DNA of 64,000 bases from Bradyrhizobiaceae bacterium (GCA_020544565.1 CP078014.1:2668016-2732015), one strand, 5' to 3'; positions 45,129 through 57,089 are shown, counted from the first letter of the stretch. The notes: generated by a model not told the origin, from the sequence alone. Made by a program: numbers and translations.

Positions 45129-46514
45129 ATGCACCCAGCTTTCGAGACCTCTGACGCCGCCGCTGCCGCCATCCCGATCGCCTTCGCCACGCGATCGAGC
45201 TGGGACAGCGTCAGCGCCACCCTGCCCGAACCCGCCCGTGCCTTCGCCGCCGCCAACGCCTTCACGGCCAAGCCCGGCCAGTATCTGGCGCTGCCCGATG
45301 CCACCGGAGCGCTGGCCCAGGTGCTGTTCGGCCTCGACGACGCAGCGGCCGCATGGCGCGATCCGTTCCGGGCCGGCCAGTTGCCGGGCCTGTTGCCCGC
45401 CGGCGTCTACCGCTTCGCCAATACACTCGATGACCCCCGCCTCGCGGCGCTCGCCTTCGCGCTCGGCCACTACCGCTTCGGCCGCTACCGCAGCAACGAT
45501 GCGCCTCGCGCCAGACTGGTGCCGCCGGACGGCCTCGACATCGCCGACCTCACGCGCATGGCGGAGGCGGCCGCGCTGGCGCGCGATCTCATCAACACCC
45601 CCGCCAACGCCATGGGGCCGGAGGAACTGGCGCAGGCGGCGCAGGACCTCGCCGACAAGTTCGGCGCGACCTGCACCTGCATTGTCGGCGATGACCTGCT
45701 GACGCAGAATTTTCCGCTGATCCATGCAGTGGGCATGGCCTCCAGCCGCGCTCCCCGCCTGATCGACATGACATGGGGCGATCCCGCGCACCCGAAAGTG
45801 ACGCTGGTCGGCAAGGGCGTGTGCTTCGACACCGGTGGCCTCGATCTCAAGCCGTCGAGCGGCATGCTGATCATGAAGAAGGACATGGGCGGCGCCGCCA
45901 ACGTGCTGGCGCTGGCGCAGATGATCATGGACGCGAAGCTGAAGGTGCGCCTGCGCGTGCTGATCCCCGCCGTCGAAAACGCGGTGGCCGGCAATGCGTT
46001 CCGGCCGCTGGACGTGTTCCCCTCGCGCAAGGGGCTCAACGTCGAGATCGGCAACACCGACGCGGAGGGGCGCCTGGTGCTGGCCGACGCGCTGACGCTC
46101 GCCGACGAGGACAGGCCCGACCTGCTGATTGATCTCGGCACTCTGACTGGCGCGGCGCGCGTGGCGCTGGGGCCGGACCTGCCGCCGTTCTACACCGACG
46201 ACGAGGCGCTGGCGGCCGACGTCGCCCGCCATGCCCGCGCCGAGAACGATCCGCTGTGGCGCATGCCGCTGTGGATGGCCTACGATTCGTGGCTCGATTC
46301 CAAAACGGCCAACCTCACCAACGCGCCAAGCGGCACCTTCGCCGGCTCCATCACCTGCGCCCTGTTCCTCAAGCGCTTCGTCGATCCGGCGACGCGCTGG
46401 CTGCATGTCGACATCTACGGCTGGACGCCGACGGCGAAACCCGCGCGCCCCGAAGGCGGCGAATGCCAGGCCGCGCGCGCGCTCTACAAGCTGCTCGGCG
46501 AACGCTATGGCTGA
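45129..46514 (+). CDS. Leucyl aminopeptidase family protein (M17)
   Basis: 461 residues. Catalytic and metal motifs of M17: VGKGVCFDTGGLDLKPSSGMLIMKKDMGGAANV, IGNTDAEGRLVLADAL and LIDLGTLTGAARVALG. The N-terminal domain is short and divergent from PepA. It releases N-terminal residues from peptides with two metal ions. CAGGA precedes the ATG at 45129; the frame extends upstream to a TTG at 45093 with weaker support. It overlaps the next gene by 8 bases. Confidence 0.93.
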   Translation: MHPAFETSDAAAAAIPIAFATRSSWDSVSATLPEPARAFAAANAFTAKPGQYLALPDATGALAQVLFGLDDAAAAWRDPFRAGQLPGLLPAGVYRFANTLDDPRLAALAFALGHYRFGRYRSNDAPRARLVPPDGLDIADLTRMAEAAALARDLINTPANAMGPEELAQAAQDLADKFGATCTCIVGDDLLTQNFPLIHAVGMASSRAPRLIDMTWGDPAHPKVTLVGKGVCFDTGGLDLKPSSGMLIMKKDMGGAANVLALAQMIMDAKLKVRLRVLIPAVENAVAGNAFRPLDVFPSRKGLNVEIGNTDAEGRLVLADALTLADEDRPDLLIDLGTLTGAARVALGPDLPPFYTDDEALAADVARHARAENDPLWRMPLWMAYDSWLDSKTANLTNAPSGTFAGSITCALFLKRFVDPATRWLHVDIYGWTPTAKPARPEGGECQAARALYKLLGERYG

Positions 46515-47379
46515 CCTCCCCGACGACCCGCGGCTGACGCCGGCGCGGCCGGACCTCGCCGCGAAATTTCTCGAAGGCAAAGTGCAGGCGGCGCACTTCG
46601 TCGAGGGCACCGAGTTCGAGGTGTTCGATCCGGTGGCGCCGGTGCGGCGCGCGCCCTCTCCCGACGCCGCGCTGGACACCGAGGCGCTCAAGGGCGAGCG
46701 CGTCACGATCTACGAGCGCACGCCGGAGGGATGGGCCTGGGGCCAGTTGCAATCCGACGGCTATGTCGGCTGGCTTCCCGATATCGCGCTGGTCGCGCCG
46801 CGCAGCACGCCGACCCACAAGGTGACGGCGCTGCGCACCTTCGCCTTCCCGGGGCCGTCGATCAAGCTGCCGCCCGCGGAAAGCCTGCCGCTCGGTGCGC
46901 GGATCCAGGTCGCGACCACCGACGGCGGTTTCGCCATCACCAATCAGCGGCATTATCTGACGGCACAGCACGTCGCGCCGCTCGACACCTGCGAACCGGA
47001 TTTTGTCGCGGTGGCCGAGCGCTTCGTCGGCACGCCCTATCTGTGGGGCGGCAAGTCCGCGCTCGGCATCGACTGCTCGGGGCTGGTGCAGACCGCGCTT
47101 GCCGCCGCCGGCCTCAAAGCGCCGCGCGACAGCGACATGCAGGAGCGCGCGCTCGGCGCGGCGCTGCCGCCGGAGCAATGGACCCGTCTGCGGCGCGGCG
47201 ACCTGTTGTTCTGGAAAGGCCACGTCGCCATCGCGCGCGACGGCGACAGCATCGTCCACGCCAACGCCCATCACATGGCGACCGCCATCGAGCCGATGCG
47301 CGACGCCATCGCGCGGATCAGGGCGGCGGGGAGCGAAGTGATCTCCATCAAGAGGCTTCAGGCTGGCCCGCTATCCTGA
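46507..47379 (+). CDS. NlpC/P60 family peptidase with SH3 domains
   Basis: 290 residues. An N-terminal SH3-like region (about 35-150, with VTIYERTPEGWAWGQLQSDGYVGWLP) precedes the NlpC/P60 domain: catalytic Cys in LGIDCSGLVQTAL (about residue 195), YLWGGKSA, then GHVAIARDGDSIVHANAHHM (His dyad). The family cleaves gamma-D-Glu-diamino acid bonds. No signal peptide, so probably cytosolic, for murein peptide recycling with the overlapping aminopeptidase. Confidence 0.93.
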   Translation: MADLPDDPRLTPARPDLAAKFLEGKVQAAHFVEGTEFEVFDPVAPVRRAPSPDAALDTEALKGERVTIYERTPEGWAWGQLQSDGYVGWLPDIALVAPRSTPTHKVTALRTFAFPGPSIKLPPAESLPLGARIQVATTDGGFAITNQRHYLTAQHVAPLDTCEPDFVAVAERFVGTPYLWGGKSALGIDCSGLVQTALAAAGLKAPRDSDMQERALGAALPPEQWTRLRRGDLLFWKGHVAIARDGDSIVHANAHHMATAIEPMRDAIARIRAAGSEVISIKRLQAGPLS

Positions 47380-47395
47380 GATCTCCGTTTTCACT

Positions 47396-47476
47396 CCATC
47401 ATTGCGAGCGAAGCGAAGCGATCCATCTTTGGCACAAGGGCTGGATTGCTTCGTCGCTTCTCTCCTCGCAATGACG
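47396..47476. repeat. Palindromic intergenic repeat, family A (copy 6)
   Basis: CATCATTGCGAGCGAAGC on the left, CTCCTCGCAATGACG on the right, with CTGGATTGCTTCGTCGC inside. Located between convergent NlpC/P60 and yejF genes. Confidence 0.85.
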
Positions 47477-47493
47477 CGCCGAGAACGGCGCCG

Positions 47494-49131
<1,638 letters not shown>

Positions 49132-49136
49132 AATCC

Positions 49137-50324
49137 TCACCGGAACGTCTTGCGCGGATCGAAGGCGTCACGCACGCCCTCGCCGATGAAAATCAACAGC
49201 GACAGCATGATCGCCACCGAGAAGAAGCCGGTGAAGCCGAGCCACGGCGCCTGCACATTGGCCTTGCCCTGCGACAGCATTTCGCCGAGCGAGGGCGAGC
49301 CGGGCGGCAGTCCGAAGCCGAGGAAATCCAGCGCCGTCAGCGTCATCACCGACGACGACACGATGAACGGCAGGAAGGTCAGGGTCGCCACCATCGCGTT
49401 CGGCAGCAGATGCCGCACCATGATGGTGCGGTTCGACACGCCGAGCGCGCGCGCCGCCTGGATGTACTCGAAATTGCGGCCGCGCAGAAATTCGGCGCGC
49501 ACAAGGCCGACCAGCGACACCCACGAGAACAGCAGCAGGATTCCGAGCAGCACGAAGAAACCGGGCGTCAGCACCGAGGACAGGATCAACAGCAGATACA
49601 GCGAGGGAATCGCGGTCCACACCTCGATGACGCGCTGGAACAGCAGATCGACCCAGCCGCCGAAATAACCCTGGATGCCGCCGGCGGCGACGCCGATCAC
49701 CGAGGACACGATGGTCAGCGCCAGGCCGAACAGCACCGAGATGCGGAAGCCGTAGATCAGCCGCGCCACCACGTCGCGGCCCTGATCGTCGGTGCCGAGC
49801 CAGTTGTATTCGAGATCGCGGCAGCTTTTCAGCCCCTTCTTCTCCACCACGGAACGGCATTGCGCCTCGGTCAGCATCCAGGTCGGCGGCGACGGCGCCG
49901 GGGTCGGCAGATCGAGATTGTGGGTGTCGTAGGAATAGCGGATCAGCGGCCAGACGATGGTGCCGCCCTTCTCCGCGATCAGCTTCTGCAGATAGGGATC
50001 GCGATAATCGGCCGCGGTCTCGAAATCGCCGCCGAACGTGGTCTCGGCATAGGTGACGAAAGCGGGGAAGTACAGCCGTCCGTCGAACTTGATCAGGAAC
50101 GGCCGGTCGTTGGCGATCAACTCGGCGAACAGCGACACCACGAACAGCACCGAGAAGATCCAGAACGACCAGTAGCCGCGGCGGTTGGACTTGAAGTTGC
50201 GCCAGCGGCGCGCGTTGAGCGGCGACAGGGCAAGGCGATGACGCGACGGCGGCACGGCCTCGCCCATCGGCGTCTGCACCGTGGTCTCCACCGACGTATC
50301 CACGGGGGTGAGCGGCGCCGTCAT
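49137..50324 (-). CDS. yejE: Oligopeptide ABC transporter permease YejE
   Basis: 395 residues. A long N-terminal extension and periplasmic loop ([22 protein letters not shown]), then [25 protein letters not shown] and EAA loop [27 protein letters not shown], typical of DppC/YejE permeases; terminal [16 protein letters not shown] at 50324 overlaps the yejB stop by 4 bases. Confidence 0.94.
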   Translation of the reverse strand: MTAPLTPVDTSVETTVQTPMGEAVPPSRHRLALSPLNARRWRNFKSNRRGYWSFWIFSVLFVVSLFAELIANDRPFLIKFDGRLYFPAFVTYAETTFGGDFETAADYRDPYLQKLIAEKGGTIVWPLIRYSYDTHNLDLPTPAPSPPTWMLTEAQCRSVVEKKGLKSCRDLEYNWLGTDDQGRDVVARLIYGFRISVLFGLALTIVSSVIGVAAGGIQGYFGGWVDLLFQRVIEVWTAIPSLYLLLILSSVLTPGFFVLLGILLLFSWVSLVGLVRAEFLRGRNFEYIQAARALGVSNRTIMVRHLLPNAMVATLTFLPFIVSSSVMTLTALDFLGFGLPPGSPSLGEMLSQGKANVQAPWLGFTGFFSVAIMLSLLIFIGEGVRDAFDPRKTFR

Positions 50325-51430
50325 ACCTCGCGCGCCTCGAAATCGATGCGCGGATCGATCCACATATAGGTCAGATCCGAGATCAGGTTGACCACGAGAC
50401 CGACCAGCGAAAAGATGAACAGCGTGCCGAACACCACCGGATAATCGCGATTCAGCACGCTCTCGAAACCGAGCAGGCCGAGGCCATCGAGCGAGAAGAT
50501 GGTCTCGATCAGCAGCGAGCCGGAAAAGAACGCGTGGATGAATGCGCTTGGGAATCCGGCGATCACGATCAGCATGGCGTTGCGGAAAATGTGACCATAG
50601 AGCACCTGGTTTTCGCTGCAGCCCTTGGCGCGCGCGGTCATGACGTATTGCTTGCGGATCTCATCGAGGAACGAGTTCTTGGTGAGCAGCGTCATGGTGG
50701 CGAAGGCGCCGAGCGACATCGATATCAGCGGCAGCGTGAGATGCCAGAAATAGTCGAGGATTTTCCAGTACCAGGGAAACTGCGACCAGCCGTCGGAAGT
50801 CAGCCCGCGCAACGGGAAGATGTCGAAGAACGAGCCGCCGGCGAACAGGATAATCAGCAGGATCGCGAACAGGAATCCCGGAATGGCGAAACCGATGATG
50901 ATGATGCCGGAGGTCCAGGTATCGAATTTCGAGCCGTCCGCCACCGCCTTGCGGATGCCGAGCGGGATTGAGATCAGATAGGTGAGCAGCGTCATCCAGA
51001 TGCCGAGCGACATCGACACCGGCAGCTTCTCCTTGATGAGCTGAATGACGCTGACGTCGCGGAAATAGCTCTTGCCGAAATCGAAGCGCGCGAAATTCCA
51101 CAGCATCAGCAGGAAGCGCTCATGCGCCGGCTTGTCGAAGCCGAACTGCTTTTCGAGACTCTTGATGAAGTCCGGATCGAGCCCCTGCGCGCCGCGATAT
51201 TTGGACGACACCGCATCCGCCGCGGCGCCCGCCTGCGGCCGTGACGCGAAATCGCCGCCGCTCGAGCCGGAGATGCGCGAACTGGCGCCGGTGTCTGAGC
51301 CCGACAGTTGCGCGATGACGCGCTCCACCGGCCCGCCGGGCGCGAACTGGACCACGACGAAGGATACGAACAGGATTCCCAGCAGCGTGGGGATCATCAG
51401 CAGGATGCGGCGGGCGATATAGGCGGCCAT
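50321..51430 (-). CDS. yejB: Oligopeptide ABC transporter permease YejB
   Basis: 369 residues. DppB-type permease: [36 protein letters not shown] at the N-terminus, [14 protein letters not shown] loop [26 protein letters not shown] and [31 protein letters not shown]. The 60-residue insert after residue 40 (Gly/Ser-rich) is a YejB feature. ATG at 51430. Confidence 0.94.
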   Translation of the reverse strand: MAAYIARRILLMIPTLLGILFVSFVVVQFAPGGPVERVIAQLSGSDTGASSRISGSSGGDFASRPQAGAAADAVSSKYRGAQGLDPDFIKSLEKQFGFDKPAHERFLLMLWNFARFDFGKSYFRDVSVIQLIKEKLPVSMSLGIWMTLLTYLISIPLGIRKAVADGSKFDTWTSGIIIIGFAIPGFLFAILLIILFAGGSFFDIFPLRGLTSDGWSQFPWYWKILDYFWHLTLPLISMSLGAFATMTLLTKNSFLDEIRKQYVMTARAKGCSENQVLYGHIFRNAMLIVIAGFPSAFIHAFFSGSLLIETIFSLDGLGLLGFESVLNRDYPVVFGTLFIFSLVGLVVNLISDLTYMWIDPRIDFEAREV

Positions 51431-51433
51431 GGC

Positions 51434-53326
51434 TCAGCTCGCCCGTCCCGGCTTGGCCTGCGCCGGGTTTTTCGCCTTCGCCTCGTCCGACCACCAGAAA
51501 TCCGGCGCGCCGACGCCGCCATAGCGCGGAATCGTCGGCGGGTGCCCGAACACGTCCCAGTAGGCGATGCGGTGGCTCGCCGAATACCATTGCGGCACCC
51601 AGTAGCGGCCGGCGCGGAACACGCGATCGAAGGCGCGGCACGCGGTGCGCAGCTCATTGCGATCATCGGCGGCGACGATGCGCTCGATCAGCGCGTCGAG
51701 CGCAGGATTCTTGATGCCGGACAGATTCTGCGAGCCTCTAATATCGGCGACCTGCGACGAGAAGAACGTGCGCATGGCGTCGCCCGGCGTCGACGACATG
51801 CTGAAGCGCTGGATGGCGGCGTCGAAATCGAAGGCATCGAGGCGGGCGCGATGCTGCACCGGATCGACCAGCCGCACGCTGGCGTCGATGCCGAGCACGC
51901 CGAGATTCTTCACATAGGGCGCGTGGTGGGCCTGGAACGCCGGCTCGTCGAGCAGGAATTCAATCCGGAACCGCTCGCCATTCGGCAGGAAGCGCTTGCC
52001 GTCCTTGATCGGGCAGCCGGCGTCCCGCAACAGTTGCGCCGCCTTGCGCAGCAGGGCGCGGTCCTGCCCCGAGCCGTCCGACACCGGCGGCGAGAACGGC
52101 ACGCCGAACACCTCATCCGGCACCTGGCCGCGGAACGGCTCCAGCAGCTTCAGTTCCTCTGGCGACGGCGTGCCGCTCGCCATCAGGTCCGAATTCTGGA
52201 ACGGCGACACCGTGCGCGCATAGGCGCCGTACATGATGGTCTTGTTGGTCCACTCGAAGTCGAAGGCGTCGATCAGCGCCTCGCGCACCCGCGCATCGTT
52301 GAACTGGGCGCGGCGCGTGTTGAGAAACCAGCCCTGCGCGCCGGACGGCGTCTCGTCGGGCAGTTTCTCCTGCCGCACCCGGCCGTCCTTGATCGCGGGA
52401 AAATCGTAACGCGTATTCCAGATGCGCGCGGTGAATTCCTCGCGGTAGAGATAGTTGCGGCCGGTGAAGCCCTCGAAGGCCACGTCGCGGTCGCGATAAA
52501 ATTCGTAGCGCAGGGTGTCGAAATTGAACGAGCCGCGCGACACCGGCAGGTCCTTGCCCCACCAGTCCTTGACGCGGTCGAATTCGATGAAGCGTCCCGC
52601 CTCGAAGCGGCCGACCTTGTAGGGACCGGAGCCGAGCGGAATCTCCAGCGTGGATTCGTCGAACGGCCGCTTGTCGTAATAGGCTTTCGAGAAAATCGGC
52701 AGCCCCGCGACATAGAGCGGCACGTCGCGCCCGCGCCGCTCGGCGAAGGTCACCACCAGCGTGGCGTCGTCGGTCGCCTGCGCCGTCATCATATCGCGCA
52801 ACTGCTGCCGGATGATCGGATGGCCGTTGCTCTTGAGGACCGTCAGCGAGAAGGCTGCATCGTGCGCCGTCAGCCGGCTGCCGTCGTGAAACCGCGCCTG
52901 CGGCCGAAGCGTGAAGCGGTAGGTCAGCTTGTCCGGCGAGATCGTCACCGATTGCGCCGCGAGGCCATACATGCCGTCCGGCTCGTCGGCGGCGCGCACC
53001 ATCAGGGTGGCGAAGGTCTGGTCCATGCCGGCCGCGCCATCGCCCTTGAGAATGAAGCTGTTCAGCGAATTGAAAGTCTGAAACGAGGTGTTGTAGGCGC
53101 GCGACGACGGAATGGTCGAGAACAGGCCGCCCTTCGGTGCATCGGCGTTGACGTAATCGAAATGCCGGAAATCCGGTCCGTATTTCAGGTCGCCGAACGC
53201 CGACATGCCATGCGCCGCGCGGCCCGCATCGGCTACGGCCGGCTGCGCCGTAGCCGTCCGCGCGCGCGCCGCCATCAGCGCGCCGGCGCCGGCCATGACA
53301 ACGTGGCGTCGCGTCAGCCCGCTCAA
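51434..53326 (-). CDS. yejA: YejA-type periplasmic oligopeptide-binding protein (second copy)
   Basis: 630 residues. Start TTG at 53326, overlapping the preceding stop (TTGA). It is preferred because it includes the twin-arginine motif LTRRHVVMAGAGAL; an ATG at 53296 would cut the signal. The mature protein has YGPDFRHFDYVNADAPKGG, SFQTFNSLNSFILKGD, FTLRPQARFHDGSRLTAHDAAF and GPYKVGRFEAGRFIEFDRVKDWWG, all SBP family 5 (YejA-like). It presents peptides to YejBE. Paralog of the upstream gene. Confidence 0.9.
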   Translation of the reverse strand: MSGLTRRHVVMAGAGALMAARARTATAQPAVADAGRAAHGMSAFGDLKYGPDFRHFDYVNADAPKGGLFSTIPSSRAYNTSFQTFNSLNSFILKGDGAAGMDQTFATLMVRAADEPDGMYGLAAQSVTISPDKLTYRFTLRPQARFHDGSRLTAHDAAFSLTVLKSNGHPIIRQQLRDMMTAQATDDATLVVTFAERRGRDVPLYVAGLPIFSKAYYDKRPFDESTLEIPLGSGPYKVGRFEAGRFIEFDRVKDWWGKDLPVSRGSFNFDTLRYEFYRDRDVAFEGFTGRNYLYREEFTARIWNTRYDFPAIKDGRVRQEKLPDETPSGAQGWFLNTRRAQFNDARVREALIDAFDFEWTNKTIMYGAYARTVSPFQNSDLMASGTPSPEELKLLEPFRGQVPDEVFGVPFSPPVSDGSGQDRALLRKAAQLLRDAGCPIKDGKRFLPNGERFRIEFLLDEPAFQAHHAPYVKNLGVLGIDASVRLVDPVQHRARLDAFDFDAAIQRFSMSSTPGDAMRTFFSSQVADIRGSQNLSGIKNPALDALIERIVAADDRNELRTACRAFDRVFRAGRYWVPQWYSASHRIAYWDVFGHPPTIPRYGGVGAPDFWWSDEAKAKNPAQAKPGRAS

Positions 53327-55209
53327 GAACGCCTGCCGAGCTTGTCGGCCCTCGCCTGATCGAACCACCAGATATCGGGAAATGCGGCCATGCCGTAGGT
53401 CGGCATCGCCTCGGGTCGGCCGAGGCGATCCCACCGCGCGGTGCGGATCTTGCCGTAGGTCCATTGCGGCACCACGAAATGATGCCACAGCAGCACACGG
53501 TCGAGCGCATGGGTCGCCGCCACCAGGTCGGCGCGGTCGGTGGCGAAGATCACGCGCTCGATCAGCTTGTCGATGGCAGGATCGGCGATGCCGATCAGGT
53601 TGCGCGATCCCGGACGGCTCGCCGCCTGCGAGCCCCAGAACTCGCGCTGCTCGTTGCCGGGCGACAGCGACTGCGGCCACGACCCCACCACGATGTCGAA
53701 GTCCCAGTTGCGCAGCCGGTTCTCGTACTGCGTCGCGTCGATGGTGCGCACGCTGACGGTGATGCCGAGCCGCTCCAGCGACGGCTTGAAGAACAGCATC
53801 ACCCGCTCGAAATTCGGATCGTAGCTCAACAGCTCGATCTCGAACGGCGCGCCGGTGGGGCCGACCAGCTTGCGATCCTTGATCTCCAACCCCGCTTCTT
53901 TCAGGAGCTTCATGCCCTCGCGCAGGTTGGTGCGCATGTTCTCCGGACTGCCGCCGACCGGATTCTTGTATTCGGTGGTGAACACTTCACCCGGCACCTG
54001 GCCGCGGACGGTTTCGAGGATCTCAAGCTCGCGCCCCTGCGGCAGGCCGTGCGAGGCCAGCTCGGTGCCCTCGAAGTAGCTGGCGATGCGCTTGTACTGG
54101 CCGTAGAAGATCTGCTTGTTCATCTCCTCGAAGTCGAAGGCGTAGTTCAGCGCGTGGCGCACGCGCGCATCCCTGAACTTGTCGCGGCGGATGTTCATGG
54201 CGAACGCCTGCATGATGCTGGAGCTGCGGTTCGGAAACTCCTCCAGCACCACGCGCTTGTCCCTCACCGCGGGGAAGTCGTAGGCGGTCGCCCAGTTCTT
54301 GGCGCTGTTCTCGGTGCGCCAGTCGACCTGGTCGCCCTTGAAGGCTTCGAGCGCCACGGTGGTATCGCGGAAATACTCGTAGCGCAGCTCGTCGAAATTG
54401 TTGCGTCCGATGTTGACGTTGAGATCCTTGCCCCAGTAATCCGCCACGCGCTCGAGCACGATCGAGCGTCCCGGCACGAAGCTCTTGATCCGGTAGGGCC
54501 CGCAGCCGAGCGGCGGCTCCAGCGTGGTGGCGCTCACGTCGCGCTTGCGGCCCTGGCTGTCGGTGCTCTCCCACCAGTGCTTCGGCATCACGATCAGCTG
54601 GCCGATGATCTGCGGCAATTCGCGATTGCCGGGCTGATCGAAGGTGAAGACCACGTCGCGCTCGCCGCTCTGCTCCACCTTGGTGACGTGACGGTAATAG
54701 GCCGAATAGAACGGATGATAGGTCTTGAGCACATCGAAGGCGAAGATCACGTCCGCCGGCGTCACCGGCTTGCCGTCGTGCCAGCGCGCCTGCGCCCGCA
54801 GCCGGTAGGTGACCGAGGAGAAATCCGCCGGATAGCTCATCGCCTCGGCGAGCAGGCCGTACTGGGTCGAGACCTCGTCGAGGGACGACATGGTCAGCGC
54901 CTCGAAGGTCTCGCCGATGGCGCCGAGCGAGCCTTTGACGCCGGACACCGCCATGTTGAAATTGTCGAAGGTGCCGATGGCGATCTGCCGCACCACGCCG
55001 CCCTTCGGCGCATCCGGATTGACGTAGTCGAACCGCTTGAAATCCGCCGGATACCTGACGTCGCCGAACAGCGACAGCGCATGTCGCCACGGCGCGGCCT
55101 CGGACGGCACCCGCGCCGGCGTGATCGCCCGCGAGCCGTCCACGCCCAGTAGCGGGACAGCCGCAACGCACACTCCACCCTGGAGAAGATGCCGACGGGA
55201 AATGGTCAA
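53323..55209 (-). CDS. yejA: YejA-type periplasmic oligopeptide-binding protein (first copy)
   Basis: 628 residues if TTG at 55209 is used (AGGA 9 bases upstream); the frame extends to a GTG at 55251. A twin-arginine signal (TISRRHLLQGGVCVAAVPLLG) precedes YPADFKRFDYVNPDAPKGG, RLRAQARWHDGKPVTPADVIFAFD and LGCGPYRIKSFVPGRSIVLERVADYWG, the SBP family 5 core. First gene of the yejA1-yejA2-yejB-yejE-yejF operon. Confidence 0.92.
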   Translation of the reverse strand: MTISRRHLLQGGVCVAAVPLLGVDGSRAITPARVPSEAAPWRHALSLFGDVRYPADFKRFDYVNPDAPKGGVVRQIAIGTFDNFNMAVSGVKGSLGAIGETFEALTMSSLDEVSTQYGLLAEAMSYPADFSSVTYRLRAQARWHDGKPVTPADVIFAFDVLKTYHPFYSAYYRHVTKVEQSGERDVVFTFDQPGNRELPQIIGQLIVMPKHWWESTDSQGRKRDVSATTLEPPLGCGPYRIKSFVPGRSIVLERVADYWGKDLNVNIGRNNFDELRYEYFRDTTVALEAFKGDQVDWRTENSAKNWATAYDFPAVRDKRVVLEEFPNRSSSIMQAFAMNIRRDKFRDARVRHALNYAFDFEEMNKQIFYGQYKRIASYFEGTELASHGLPQGRELEILETVRGQVPGEVFTTEYKNPVGGSPENMRTNLREGMKLLKEAGLEIKDRKLVGPTGAPFEIELLSYDPNFERVMLFFKPSLERLGITVSVRTIDATQYENRLRNWDFDIVVGSWPQSLSPGNEQREFWGSQAASRPGSRNLIGIADPAIDKLIERVIFATDRADLVAATHALDRVLLWHHFVVPQWTYGKIRTARWDRLGRPEAMPTYGMAAFPDIWWFDQARADKLGRRS

Positions 55210-55365
55210 ATCGAAAGATCCTGTTGTCAGGGGTGGCGGGATGCGACGCACCGTCCGGACGGATTATGTCGGTTTTTGGATATGATGCCAGCCCGCAACC
55301 GCGCCCTGTTTGCGGCCAAACGCCCCCGCATCGGCATTGTTCGAATTAGCGCAGGTATTGCTCAA

Positions 55366-55396
55366 ATAAAAACGGCCAGGCGAGCCTGGCCGTTCC
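55366..55396 (-). terminator. Rho-independent terminator after cycM
   Basis: Read leftward: AACGGCCAGG/CCTGGCCGTT with a TCGC-like loop, then TTTTATTTG, 27 bases past the cycM stop. Confidence 0.88.
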
Positions 55397-55423
55397 GGAA
55401 TTAAATTTCTGTCACGCGCCCGC

Positions 55424-55978
55424 TTACTGCGCCGCCGGCAGCGGAGCCGGATTGTCGGCCAGCGACCGCAGATAGGCGATCACGTCGGCGCGCTCGCTGT
55501 CCTTGCTGATGCCGGCGAAGCCCATCGCGGTGCCCGGGATGAACGCCTTCGGGTTGGTGAGGAACTTGTTGAGGTCGTCATAGGTCCACTTGCCGGCCTT
55601 CGCCTTCATCGCGGCCGAGAAGTTGAAGCCGGCATGGCCTTCGCCACGGGGTTCGTTGACGATGTTGAACAGGTTCGGACCGACCTTGTTGGGACCGCCC
55701 TTTTCGAAGGTGTGGCAGGCCGCGCACTTCTTGGCAGCGGAGGCGCCGCGCTCGGCCGACGCGGTCTGCAGCAGCTTCTCGATCGGCTCGCTCGGCGCGG
55801 CGGCGGCAACGGCCCCGGCGGCTGCCCCTCCTGCGGCATCCGCCGCGGCGATGGCGAATCCGGGCTTTTCCGGCGCCATCGGCGAGAAAATGGCGTGGGC
55901 GGTGAAATTGGTCACCAGCAGCAGCAGGCAGGTGGCCAGCACCGCACCCATGATCTTGTTGAGTTCGAAGGAGTCCAT
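55424..55978 (-). CDS. cycM: Membrane-anchored cytochrome c (CycM type)
   Basis: 184 residues. An uncleaved N-terminal helix (11-31) and an Ala-rich linker (41-65) tether a class I cytochrome c domain: heme motif CAACH (85-89), GPNLFNIV, GEGHAGFNFSAAMKAK and axial Met152 in GTAMGFAG. CycM passes electrons from the bc1 complex to an aa3 oxidase in Bradyrhizobium. Terminator follows; single gene. Confidence 0.93.
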   Translation of the reverse strand: MDSFELNKIMGAVLATCLLLLVTNFTAHAIFSPMAPEKPGFAIAAADAAGGAAAGAVAAAAPSEPIEKLLQTASAERGASAAKKCAACHTFEKGGPNKVGPNLFNIVNEPRGEGHAGFNFSAAMKAKAGKWTYDDLNKFLTNPKAFIPGTAMGFAGISKDSERADVIAYLRSLADNPAPLPAAQ

Positions 55979-56201
55979 TTCAGTTCAGGCCCCAAGCCGG
56001 AAGGTCGATACGCGCGGCCGCGTCACGCGGCGATGAATCTGCTCCGAATTTGCTACCTGCAACAGACATGCAGCGCAAGACTGGCAGCGCCGACCGAGAT
56101 AACGGTTTGCCTGCCCTCTGGCAACCCGTATAAACGCGCGACCCTTTGAAAACACCCGTCAATTCCTCGCGGAGGCGACGGGTCGAGCCCTCATTCCCGC
56201 C

Positions 56202-56954
56202 ATGACAGAAACCCGCGCTTTGGTGCTGATTCCCGCCCGCATGGCCGCCTCCCGGCTGCCGGGCAAGCCTTTGTCCGACATCGCCGGCCTGCCGATGATC
56301 GTCCATGTCCTGCGCCGGGCCGAGGCTGCGCGAATCGGCCGCGTGGTGGTGGCCACCGACACCCCCGAGATCGCCCACGCCGTCACCGGAGCCGGCGGCG
56401 AGGCGGTCATGACCCGGGCCGACCACCCCTCCGGCTCGGACCGGATTTTCGAGGCGCTGCAGGCCCTCGACCCGGCGGGGCGGATCGACACCGTCATCAA
56501 CGTCCAGGGCGACCTGCCGACCATCGCGCCCGAGGACATCCGCGCCGTGCTGACGCCCCTCGCCGATCCGGCGGTGGATATCGCCACCCTTGCCGCGGTG
56601 ATTACCCGGGACGAGGAGCACACCAACCCCAACGTGGTGAAGGTGGTGGGGTCGCCGCTGGCCGCCACCCGGCTGCGGGCGCTGTATTTCACCCGCGCCA
56701 CCGCGCCCCATGGCGACGGCCCGCGCTACCATCACATCGGCCTCTACGCCTATCGCCGGCGCGCGCTGGCCCGCTTCGTGGCGCTGCCGCCCTCGCCGCT
56801 GGAAATCCGCGAGAAGCTCGAACAGCTGCGCGCCCTGGAGGCCGGGATGCGGATCGACGTCACGGTGGTTGACAGCGTGCCGCTGGGCGTCGATACGCCA
56901 CACGACCTTGACACCGCGCGACAGATACTCATGTCCCAATTCCGAAGTTCGTAA
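56202..56954 (+). CDS. kdsB: 3-deoxy-manno-octulosonate cytidylyltransferase KdsB
   Basis: 250 residues. Makes CMP-Kdo for lipopolysaccharide. N-terminal [21 protein letters not shown] (nucleotide site), [38 protein letters not shown], and [16 protein letters not shown]. The last seven residues (MSQFRSS) are encoded by the arm of an inverted repeat, so the native C-terminus may have been extended by it. ATG at 56202. Confidence 0.95.
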   Translation: MTETRALVLIPARMAASRLPGKPLSDIAGLPMIVHVLRRAEAARIGRVVVATDTPEIAHAVTGAGGEAVMTRADHPSGSDRIFEALQALDPAGRIDTVINVQGDLPTIAPEDIRAVLTPLADPAVDIATLAAVITRDEEHTNPNVVKVVGSPLAATRLRALYFTRATAPHGDGPRYHHIGLYAYRRRALARFVALPPSPLEIREKLEQLRALEAGMRIDVTVVDSVPLGVDTPHDLDTARQILMSQFRSS

Positions 56955-57000
56955 AACCTCGCCGCACGCTCTGATACGAACTTCGGAATTCAAGGGACAT
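56931..57000. repeat. Inverted repeat over the kdsB stop codon
   Basis: Arms AATTCCGAAGTTCGTA (56938-56953) and TACGAACTTCGGAATT (56975-56990) are perfect. Outer arms ATGTCCC (56931-56937) and GGGACAT (56994-57000) extend them around a 3-base bulge. The kdsB stop TAA is within the left arm. Confidence 0.85.
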
Positions 57001-57020
57001 GAGCCGCCAAATAATTCTAG

Positions 57021-57089
57021 TGTGGTTTTGGTCCGCAAGTTCGTACTGAGAGCGGCTTAGAGACAGTTACGAACTTGCGGACCACCACA
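57021..57089. repeat. Second, related inverted repeat upstream of pheA
   Basis: Arms TGGTCCGCAAGTTCGTA (57029-57045) and TACGAACTTGCGGACCA (57068-57084) are perfect, with outer arms TGTGG/CCACA after a 3-base bulge. The core AAGTTCGTA is shared with the repeat at 56931-57000. It ends 18 bases before the pheA start. Confidence 0.85.
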
